Origin: Holosporaceae bacterium
GTDB lineage: Bacteria > Pseudomonadota > Alphaproteobacteria > UBA3830
NCBI GenBank assembly: GCA_031282785.1
Contig: JAITDB010000075.1
Location: 1 to 5,043, forward strand
Length of the DNA: 5,043 nt
Direction: 5' to 3'
A program made the translations under genes and the position numbers. Positions 1 to 4,796 of this stretch are shown piece by piece (the stretch's first letter is position 1; every line of letters starts with the position of its first letter). Below the pieces are notes generated by a model. That model did no database searches. It saw nothing but the letters and a program-made list of their open reading frames with translations, and had not been told where the DNA came from.

Positions 1-2
1 TC

Positions 3-98
3 TATCTACACTTGAAGGAGACCGAATGGCGTTTTAATCATAGGCATGAAAATATTTATAAATTGTTGTTAAGTAGGCTAAGAAAATCTCCTCTCTAA
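3..98 (+). CDS. IS1595-family-like transposase, C-terminal end (partial, cut by window edge)
   Basis: Reading frame 3 is open from the window edge to a TAA at 96-98 and encodes 31 residues containing HLKETEWRFNHRHENIY followed by a Leu/Arg/Lys-rich end (KLLLSRLRKSPL). The 'HLKExEWRFN' block followed by a short basic tail is what I associate with the extreme C-terminus of DDE transposases of the IS1595 family (IS1016/ISXO2-like), just after the last catalytic region. The catalytic residues lie outside the window, so intactness cannot be judged. The right end of the element should lie within some tens of bases after the stop, but I cannot define its terminal inverted repeat without the left end. 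A competing short frame (ATG at 26 with a good AAGGAG upstream, only MAF then stop) lies inside this one and is not credible. The family assignment is from memory of the motif; a different IS family is possible. Confidence 0.7.
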   Translation, partial: YLHLKETEWRFNHRHENIYKLLLSRLRKSPL

Positions 99-105
99 TC
101 TACTC

Positions 106-237
106 TTGAACCATTTTTATTTTTCTGGCAATGTGCTTGCAGCATCTGCGTTAATGCTATCGCTACCAGCTGCATCGTATGCGAGCTATATCTACGATAT
201 AGAACTAGATCTAGCAATTGAATTTTTCGTCCAATAG
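106..237 (+). pseudogene. Possible 5' remnant of a secreted-protein gene (signal-peptide-like frame)
   Basis: This frame is open to a TAG at 235-237 and encodes 43 residues if read from TTG at 106. It has a polar start (NHFYFSGN), then NVLAASALMLSLPAASYA, then SYIYDIELDLAIEFFVQ. The middle is a hydrophobic Ala/Leu/Ser core ending in a Ser-Tyr-Ala that fits a signal peptidase I (A-X-A-like) site, so it resembles a Sec signal peptide. Against a live gene: no ATG precedes the core, there is no Shine-Dalgarno sequence, the n-region has no Lys or Arg, and only about 17 residues follow the cleavage site. It begins directly beyond the transposase stop, so a reasonable inference is a gene whose start was destroyed by the insertion and whose 3' part has decayed. 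A chance open frame is quite possible. I do not recognise the mature part. Confidence 0.3.
168..214. repeat. Cluster of three adjacent inverted repeats upstream of iscS
   Basis: Three dyads follow one another. The first is AGCTGCAT / CGT / ATGC(G)AGCT at 168-187, an 8-bp stem with one bulged G. The second is CTATATC / TAC / GATATAG at 186-202, a perfect 7-bp stem with a 3-nt loop. The third is CTAGATCTAG at 205-214, a perfect 10-bp palindrome. They sit just upstream of the proposed iscS promoter, a position where an operator would be expected. None matches the IscR-box consensus as I know it, and they also lie inside the signal-peptide-like frame. They could be operator sites, transcript hairpins or chance in A/T-rich DNA. 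The sequence symmetry is certain; the function is not. Confidence 0.4.
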
Positions 238-246
238 AAATATTCT
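218..246 (+). promoter_or_regulatory. Candidate sigma70-type promoter of the isc operon
   Basis: TTGAAT at 218-223 (4 of 6 match to TTGACA, with TTGA intact) is separated by exactly 17 bp from TATTCT at 241-246 (4 of 6 match to TATAAT). Transcription would start near 253, giving a leader of about 50 nt before the ATG at 303. It is the best spaced hexamer pair I found between the transposase end and iscS. Matches of this quality are common in A/T-rich DNA, so this is a candidate only. Confidence 0.4.
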
Positions 247-257
247 TGTGAAGATTA

Positions 258-287
258 TTGGCTATTTGCAATATGGCCATCTGCAAT
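258..287 (+). repeat. Imperfect 15-nt tandem duplication at the 5' edge of iscS
   Basis: TTGGCTATTTGCAAT (258-272) is followed at once by ATGGCCATCTGCAAT (273-287), identical at 12 of 15 positions. It lies in the iscS reading frame and would encode (L/M)AICN-MAICN. Two of the three differences (GCT/GCC and ATT/ATC) are third-position synonymous changes. It is either a leader duplication ahead of the iscS start at 303 or, if the start is at 273 or 258, a 10- or 15-residue N-terminal extension. Confidence 0.6.
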
Positions 288-291
288 GGAG
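288..291 (+). promoter_or_regulatory. Ribosome binding site deciding the iscS start
   Basis: GGAG lies 11 nt before the ATG at 303. The spacing is a little long, but no Shine-Dalgarno-like sequence precedes the alternative in-frame starts TTG 258 or ATG 273. Combined with the family alignment at the N-terminus, this favours 303. Confidence 0.45.
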
Positions 292-302
292 AAAATCGAG
301 AT

Positions 303-1460
303 ATGAATAGACAGATATACATGGATTATCAAGCAACTACTCCCTGTGATCCGAGGGTACTGGAGAAGATGTTGCCTTATTTTTGTGAGGATTTTGGCAA
401 TCCTCATTCTACTAGTCACAGCATGGGAATGAAGGCGGCGGAGGCCGTGGAATGTGCTCGTCATAAGGTTGCGAAAATTGTCGGGGTTTCAGACGCCCGC
501 GAAATTATTTTTACCTCTGGGGCGACGGAAGCAGGAAACATCGCCATACAGGGAGCCTCTCGCTTTTATCGGGAAAGGGGAAATCGCATTATCACCTGTG
601 CCATCGAGCACAAATGCGTATTGGAGGCCTGTATGGCAATGTCTCGGGAAGGTTTTGACGTAGTTGTGTTGCCGGTCCAAAAAAGCGGCATTATCGATCT
701 GAACATTCTGGAAGACGCGCTCCGGGAGAAAGCCGTGTTGGTATCCATTGCCTGGGTTAACAACGAGATCGGAGTCTGTCAGCCCATCGACGAAATCAGT
801 CGTCTCTGCCGGAAGTATGGAGCGTTGTTTCACTCGGACGCCGCTCAGGCCGTAGGCAAGATTGCCGTCGACGCCTCTCTTGTGGATCTTATGAGTATTT
901 CCGGGCATAAAATCTACGGTCCAAAGGGGATCGGAGCGCTGTACGTGCGAATGGAGCCGCGACTGCGTCTGACACCGTTGTTCTTCGGAGGCGGACAGGA
1001 ACGCGGAATCCGCTCCGGTACTTTGCCAACACCTCTCTGCGTGGGACTCGGAGAAGCCTGCGAAATTGCTCGCCTGGAAATGTCCGAAGAGCATAACCGT
1101 CTGACAGAATTCAAAAATTATTTCATAAAAAAGATTTTAGATGATCTAGAAAAGGTGTATCTTAATGGTGATAGAGAAAAAAGAATCCCTGGTTGTTTGA
1201 ACTTTAGCTTTGAGGGAGTCGAAGGAGAATCGATAATGCTCGGCATGCCGGACGTTTGCATATCTTCGGGATCGGCCTGCACATCGAAAATTCTGGAGCC
1301 TTCGCACGTACTAAAGGCCGTATCCATTCGTGAAGACCTGGCTCATTCATCGTTGCGCATAGGTATGGGAAGATTCACTACCTTCGACGAAGTAAAATAT
1401 GTGTCTTCAAAGTTGATAGAAGTCGTAAATAGACTAAGGGAAATGAGCCCTATTTGGTAA
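303..1460 (+). CDS. iscS: Cysteine desulfurase IscS, C-terminal tail missing
   Basis: This is a pyridoxal-phosphate enzyme that converts L-cysteine to alanine, holds the sulfur as a persulfide and passes it to IscU. The protein is 385 aa from ATG 303, and its start (MNRQIYMDYQATTP) lines up with E. coli IscS (MKLPIYLDY). The PLP-binding lysine is K203 in SISGHKIYGPKG, the cofactor-stacking histidine is H103 in IEHKC, and the active-site loop SSGSACTS carries the persulfide cysteine C326. GGGQERGIRSGT and VEGES are also intact, so the enzyme should be active. Upstream in-frame starts at 273 (ATG) and 258 (TTG) would add 10 or 15 residues; 303 is preferred for its GGAG and family fit. The protein ends RLREMSPIW and then TAA, whereas E. 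coli IscS and human NFS1 continue for 17 residues (WEMxxxGxDL...). The missing part lies in the region known to be needed for IscU binding in E. coli. First gene of the isc operon. Confidence 0.96.
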   Translation: MNRQIYMDYQATTPCDPRVLEKMLPYFCEDFGNPHSTSHSMGMKAAEAVECARHKVAKIVGVSDAREIIFTSGATEAGNIAIQGASRFYRERGNRIITCAIEHKCVLEACMAMSREGFDVVVLPVQKSGIIDLNILEDALREKAVLVSIAWVNNEIGVCQPIDEISRLCRKYGALFHSDAAQAVGKIAVDASLVDLMSISGHKIYGPKGIGALYVRMEPRLRLTPLFFGGGQERGIRSGTLPTPLCVGLGEACEIARLEMSEEHNRLTEFKNYFIKKILDDLEKVYLNGDREKRIPGCLNFSFEGVEGESIMLGMPDVCISSGSACTSKILEPSHVLKAVSIREDLAHSSLRIGMGRFTTFDEVKYVSSKLIEVVNRLREMSPIW

Positions 1461-1471
1461 AATTTTACGCC

Positions 1472-1476
1472 GGGAG
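1472..1476 (+). promoter_or_regulatory. Shine-Dalgarno of iscU
   Basis: GGGAG lies 8 nt before the iscU ATG at 1485, the clearest ribosome binding site in the window. It sits in the 24-nt iscS-iscU gap, in DNA that would encode the lost IscS tail in frame, so the same bases may once have been coding. Confidence 0.7.
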
Positions 1477-1484
1477 AAGTTTCC

Positions 1485-1871
1485 ATGAATTATTCCAAAA
1501 GAGTTATGGATCTCTACGAAAATCCTAAAAATATTGGTAAACTAAACGAAAATGACAGCAACGTTGGGACCTCCGTTGTGGGATCTCCCAGCTGTGGCGA
1601 CGTCATAAAATTTCAGATTAAAGTCGACGATAGCGGAAAAATCGCAGACGCGAAATTTAAGGCCTTCGGATGCGGCGCAGCAATTGCTTCCAGTGCTCTG
1701 GTGGCCGACTGGGTACACGGCAAAAGCATCGAGGAAGCCAGACACATTACCAATACCGAGGTTGCGGAGTATCTTTCTCTCCCTCCGGTAAAAGCGCATT
1801 GCTCCGTGCTGGTGGAAGAAGCTGTCACCAAAGCAATAGAGGATTATTTATCTAAGAAAAAGGAAAATTAA
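1485..1871 (+). CDS. iscU: Fe-S cluster assembly scaffold IscU
   Basis: IscU is the scaffold on which [2Fe-2S] clusters are assembled from sulfur delivered by IscS, and it is the client of HscA/HscB. At 128 aa it has the usual length. The three conserved cysteines are C37 (SPSCGD), C63 (FGCGAAIASS) and C106 (AHCSVL), with the helper residues D39 and H105. The HscA recognition motif LPPVK is complete at 99-103, which agrees with hscA and hscB being in the same operon. The start follows a good GGGAG at 8 nt. The C-terminus is lysine-rich (LSKKKEN). The stop TAA overlaps the iscA start by one base (TAATG), so the two are probably translationally coupled. No defect is visible. Confidence 0.97.
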   Translation: MNYSKRVMDLYENPKNIGKLNENDSNVGTSVVGSPSCGDVIKFQIKVDDSGKIADAKFKAFGCGAAIASSALVADWVHGKSIEEARHITNTEVAEYLSLPPVKAHCSVLVEEAVTKAIEDYLSKKKEN

Positions 1872-2275
1872 TGGAAAAAATCATAGATATTACACGAAAC
1901 GCGCTGGACTTTTTTAAAAAATCAGTGGCTGACGAAAAATGTTTGGGAATCAGAATAGACGTTGCATCCGGAGGCTGTCAGGGGATGAGCTACTCCATTG
2001 ACTTTGTCAAAAAAATCGATGAGGCAGACGTCTTCATGGCAGAGGAAGACCTCAACGTCTACATAGCGCCACGAGCGACGATTTTTGTAGCTGGCATGAC
2101 CGTGGACTATACAAAAAATGCCATGGGTGGCAACATTGTTTTTGAAAATCCCAATGCGAAGCAGACTTGCTCCTGCGGCCGATCGTTTCAGACTGACGAA
2201 TCCGGAAATTCGTACGCAGAATTTTATCCTGAAGGCTCTTGTTCGAGTTTTTGCAATAAATCGGATATTTCATGA
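1871..2275 (+). CDS. iscA: A-type Fe-S carrier IscA with C-terminal extension
   Basis: IscA is an A-type carrier (HesB/IscA domain) that receives clusters or iron and passes them to target proteins. The three family cysteines are present: C36 in SGGCQGMSY and C100/C102 in TCSCGRSF. The core runs from residue 1 to about 106, matching E. coli IscA (107 aa, ending CGESFHV). This protein goes on for 28 more residues (107-134), acidic and polar, with two further cysteines, C124 and C128, in GSCSSFC near the end. I do not know this tail from other IscA proteins. AGGA at 1861-1864 is a ribosome binding site 6 nt before the ATG. The start overlaps the iscU stop by 1 nt, and the stop overlaps the hscB start (ATGA). 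ErpA or another A-type carrier is the alternative name; position between iscU and hscB favours IscA. Confidence 0.94.
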   Translation: MEKIIDITRNALDFFKKSVADEKCLGIRIDVASGGCQGMSYSIDFVKKIDEADVFMAEEDLNVYIAPRATIFVAGMTVDYTKNAMGGNIVFENPNAKQTCSCGRSFQTDESGNSYAEFYPEGSCSSFCNKSDIS

Positions 2276-2736
2276 ATTATTTTGAAATTCTGGAAGCTCC
2301 GATATCTTATAAAATCGATGAGCAAAAAATTACCGACGTATATCTGGAAAAACAACGGATTCTGCATCCGGATTTGCAGGAAAAAAATCATGATGACTCG
2401 GATATATCTCTGCTAAATGAGGCTTATCATGTGCTTCGGAGTCCTATCTTGAGGGCAGAATATTTTCTGAAGCTAAAAGGGATCAACACAGACGCCATAG
2501 TTACTTCCGAAAGCGCCAGCGAGATTCTTTTTCTAAGAGAGCAATACGAGTCTATCAATTCCGAAGCCGAGATAGAGAAATTTAACGAATATTTACAGGA
2601 ACGCATGGGCAATCTGATTGACTCTCTCTACAAATTGGAGAATAATCTAGAAGAGTTTAATAAAAAATTCAGTCTGTTACGTTTTATCAAGTCGTTTTTG
2701 GATAGGGTTGTGCCGGATGCTTATAGTGGGGATTGA
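2272..2736 (+). CDS. hscB: Co-chaperone HscB (J-domain, Fe-S assembly)
   Basis: HscB is a J-domain protein that brings IscU to HscA and stimulates its ATPase. At 154 aa it is slightly shorter than E. coli HscB (171). Residues 1-70 form the J domain, starting MNYFEIL like E. coli MDYFTLF, with the HPD motif at 32-34 in exactly the same place and a LLNEAYHVL helix after it. Residues from about 80 to the end are the helical IscU-binding domain, entered at LFLREQYESI, equivalent to FLMEQLELRE of E. coli. The zinc-binding N-terminal extension of eukaryotic HSC20 is absent. There is no strong ribosome binding site; the ATGA overlap with iscA implies translational coupling. The 3' end overlaps hscA. 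Confidence 0.95.
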   Translation: MNYFEILEAPISYKIDEQKITDVYLEKQRILHPDLQEKNHDDSDISLLNEAYHVLRSPILRAEYFLKLKGINTDAIVTSESASEILFLREQYESINSEAEIEKFNEYLQERMGNLIDSLYKLENNLEEFNKKFSLLRFIKSFLDRVVPDAYSGD

Positions 2737-4429
2737 TTTAGGAACAACGGCATCGGTAATTGCGTTTATGCAGCACGGTACTCCACGTTCCATTGCTGTA
2801 GATGTGGGGAAGAACACGACTCCATCTGTTGTCAACTATGAGGATAACGGTATTATCGTTGGTCGAGAGGCGATTTATCGCATTGATCCGGCGCATTCGG
2901 TTTTTGGTATCAAGCGATTCATGGGCACGAATAAAAAATTTTTCGGTCGGAGTCCGGAGGAAATATCTGCGGACATTCTGACCTATCTCAAGAGATCTGC
3001 GGAAGTTACGCTGCGGACTTCTCTAGACGCTGCTGTCATTACGGTCCCAGCTCATTTTTCCGACGCCCAGCGCATTGCCACCAAAAGAGCGGCGTCCATA
3101 GCAGGTCTAAAGGTCATACGTCTTCTGAACGAACCAACGGCAGCAGCTCTGGCCTTCGGATTGGATAAAAAAGTAAATGGCATCTACGCGGTCTACGACT
3201 TCGGCGGAGGTACCTTCGATTTCTCCATTTTGCGATTAAAAGATGGAATTTTTCAGGTCCTGGCCACCGGAGGAGATAATTATTTGGGCGGAAACGATCT
3301 AGACGATTCGATTCTGATCAATAACCTCTCCAGCTACGGCATAGATATTTCTCAACTGAACGAGGGCGAAAAAATGCTCGGAAGACTTGTGGCAAAGTCT
3401 CTGAAGGAAAATCTTGGCAACGAAAAAGAAGTCAAAAAGAACTACATATATAAAAACAAGAATTACGAATTCAGACTGTCTGACATCATTATGAGGAACA
3501 TCGCCCAGATATATCTGAGCAGAACTCTGAAAATAGCCGATCAGGTGTTCATGGACGCCGGTATAACGAAAAAAAACGTCGATGGCATAATAATGGTGGG
3601 CGGCATGACAAAAATGTCGATCATCAAAGAGGCTGTGCAAAACCATTTCGCTCTAAAACTCCTGGATGATATAAATCCCGAGGAAGTGGTCGCCTACGGA
3701 GCCGCCATTCACGCCGATTCTGTCGCCTTTAAAAAGACGAATATGCTGCTCATTGACGTAGTTCCACTGACGTTGGGCATAGAAACGCTGGGCGGCAACG
3801 TCGATAAAATAATTCATCGGAATACTGCTGTTCCCATAGTGCAGCGTCGGGAATACACCACTCATAAAAACAGACAGGATGGCATAAAATTCCACGTGGT
3901 GCAAGGAGAAAGACCTCTGGCAAAAGACTGCAGATCCCTGGCGAAATTCGAGCTAACAGATATCCCGAAAATGCCGGCGGGAGCTCCGCGAATCGTCGTG
4001 GAATTCTCGGTGGACGTCAATGGGATCCTCAGTGTTAAAGCTAGCGAAAAAACCACTGGCGTCGCCCAATCAGTGCTGATCGAGCCGTCTTCGGGACTCT
4101 CCGACGACGATATGGTGACCATTCTGGAAAACGCCGTAAAAAATCGCGAAACCGACGCTCTAGAAGCAGCCCACGTTTTTCTGAAGGTGGAATCCGAACG
4201 TATGATAAATTTTTGGGAATCGCTAACAAACGAAATCCCAAGAGAACACAAAAAATTTGTCCAAAACGAAATAGCATCGCTAAAAAAAGCCCTCGAATCG
4301 GAGGATTTTTCGCAAATGGCGAAACATAAAAAAAATATAGAAGATATCAGTGGACAATTCCTGGATGAAATTATTAGCGAAAGACTCAGTCGAAAAACCC
4401 TTGATCAAAATAGAAGAGAATTAGCATGA
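2717..4429 (+). CDS. hscA: Fe-S assembly Hsp70 chaperone HscA
   Basis: HscA is a specialised Hsp70 that binds the LPPVK motif of IscU and uses ATP hydrolysis to promote cluster transfer. From ATG 2717 it has 570 aa. The nucleotide-binding domain shows phosphate 1 GIDLGTT (5-11), VITVPAHF (from 107), NEPTAAALAFGL (138-149), phosphate 2 DFGGGTFDF (from 161) and IIMVGGM (291-297). The linker is LLIDVVPLTLG (344-354). The substrate domain carries the HscA-type signatures VVQGERPLAKDCRSLAKFEL (about 394-413) and VNGILSVKA, followed by a helical lid. DCRSLA marks it as HscA rather than DnaK. Starts at 2708 (TTG) and 2726 (GTG) are possible; ATG 2717 has AGGG 9 nt upstream. It overlaps hscB by 20 nt. 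E. coli HscA (616 aa) has about 20 residues before the first beta strand that are lacking here, and the lid end is also shorter. Confidence 0.96.
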   Translation: MLIVGIDLGTTASVIAFMQHGTPRSIAVDVGKNTTPSVVNYEDNGIIVGREAIYRIDPAHSVFGIKRFMGTNKKFFGRSPEEISADILTYLKRSAEVTLRTSLDAAVITVPAHFSDAQRIATKRAASIAGLKVIRLLNEPTAAALAFGLDKKVNGIYAVYDFGGGTFDFSILRLKDGIFQVLATGGDNYLGGNDLDDSILINNLSSYGIDISQLNEGEKMLGRLVAKSLKENLGNEKEVKKNYIYKNKNYEFRLSDIIMRNIAQIYLSRTLKIADQVFMDAGITKKNVDGIIMVGGMTKMSIIKEAVQNHFALKLLDDINPEEVVAYGAAIHADSVAFKKTNMLLIDVVPLTLGIETLGGNVDKIIHRNTAVPIVQRREYTTHKNRQDGIKFHVVQGERPLAKDCRSLAKFELTDIPKMPAGAPRIVVEFSVDVNGILSVKASEKTTGVAQSVLIEPSSGLSDDDMVTILENAVKNRETDALEAAHVFLKVESERMINFWESLTNEIPREHKKFVQNEIASLKKALESEDFSQMAKHKKNIEDISGQFLDEIISERLSRKTLDQNRRELA

Positions 4430-4728
4430 AAGTAATATTTATATTTAAAAACCAATCGGAACGTGAAGTAAATTTCAAAGAAGGACAGACATTGCTGGAA
4501 ATTGCCGAGCAATCGGACATCCCAATTCACGGCAACTGTGAGGGAAATCGCATTTGCGGAGGCTGTCACGTGCTCATCGAAAATTTTCACGATAAACTGC
4601 CGAAAATATCGGAGCAGGAAAACGACGCACTCGACAATGCCATCTGCGTGACATCGCGATCTCGCTTGGCCTGCTGTCTTGTGCTCAATCAACAGCTGGA
4701 TGGACTCCGCGTTAAAATTCCCACTTAA
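4426..4728 (+). CDS. fdx: [2Fe-2S] ferredoxin Fdx of the ISC system
   Basis: Fdx is an adrenodoxin-type [2Fe-2S] ferredoxin that donates electrons during cluster assembly on IscU. At 100 aa it is shorter than E. coli Fdx (111). Ligands are C38, C44 and C47 (C-X5-C-X2-C in HGNCEGNRICGGCHVLI) and C83 in SRLACC. A second cysteine, C84, follows where E. coli has Gln, and the extra E. coli Cys46 is Arg here. The protein ends LRVKIPT, so the last segment of the family (IPRYTINH in E. coli) is missing. Its ATG overlaps the hscA stop (ATGA, 4426-4429), with GAAGAG 7 nt upstream as a moderate ribosome binding site. It is the last isc gene; no iscX follows. Confidence 0.95.
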   Translation: MKVIFIFKNQSEREVNFKEGQTLLEIAEQSDIPIHGNCEGNRICGGCHVLIENFHDKLPKISEQENDALDNAICVTSRSRLACCLVLNQQLDGLRVKIPT

Positions 4729-4796
4729 AACATCTTACTAAAATTTTTTTTGCATTTTCTCTTGAACCTACTTTTTTTTCCGATTTAAAAGCCGGC
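4729..4796. other. A/T-rich gap between fdx and the transporter, two T8 tracts, no hairpin terminator
   Basis: The gap contains T8 at 4744-4751 and T8 at 4772-4779. I find no GC-rich stem before either tract, so a classical Rho-independent terminator is not supported and read-through from fdx into the transporter is possible. TTGAAC (4762-4767) and TTAAAA (4785-4790) are 17 bp apart and could be a weak promoter (4/6 and 3/6 matches), which would place a start of transcription close to the ATG at 4797. Confidence 0.5.

Noticed and set aside
26..37. Tiny ORF (MAF-stop) with a good AAGGAG upstream, resembling a leader peptide
   Set aside because: It lies inside the transposase frame, whose protein motif is far more convincing.
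121..158. Short hairpins (GCAA/TTGC, AGCAT/ATGCT) as part of a tRNA or small RNA
   Set aside because: No cloverleaf or known RNA signature fits; 4-5 bp stems are expected by chance.
95..322. 75-codon minus-strand frame across the iscS upstream region
   Set aside because: No recognisable motif; it runs into iscS and has no convincing ribosome binding site. The plus-strand signal-peptide-like frame in the same DNA is more structured.
489..1094. 201-codon open frame on the minus strand inside iscS
   Set aside because: It is antisense to a strongly conserved gene, shows no recognisable domain, and is explained by the codon use of iscS.
3653..4277. Three minus-strand frames inside hscA
   Set aside because: They are shadows of the conserved hscA coding sequence with no domain content.
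4729..4760. Rho-independent terminator after fdx
   Set aside because: T tracts are present but no stable stem precedes them.
4762..4790. TTGAAC-N17-TTAAAA as promoter of a leaderless transporter mRNA
   Set aside because: The -10 match is only 3 of 6 and the implied start would delete part of TM1, so it is mentioned in the gap entry but not called.
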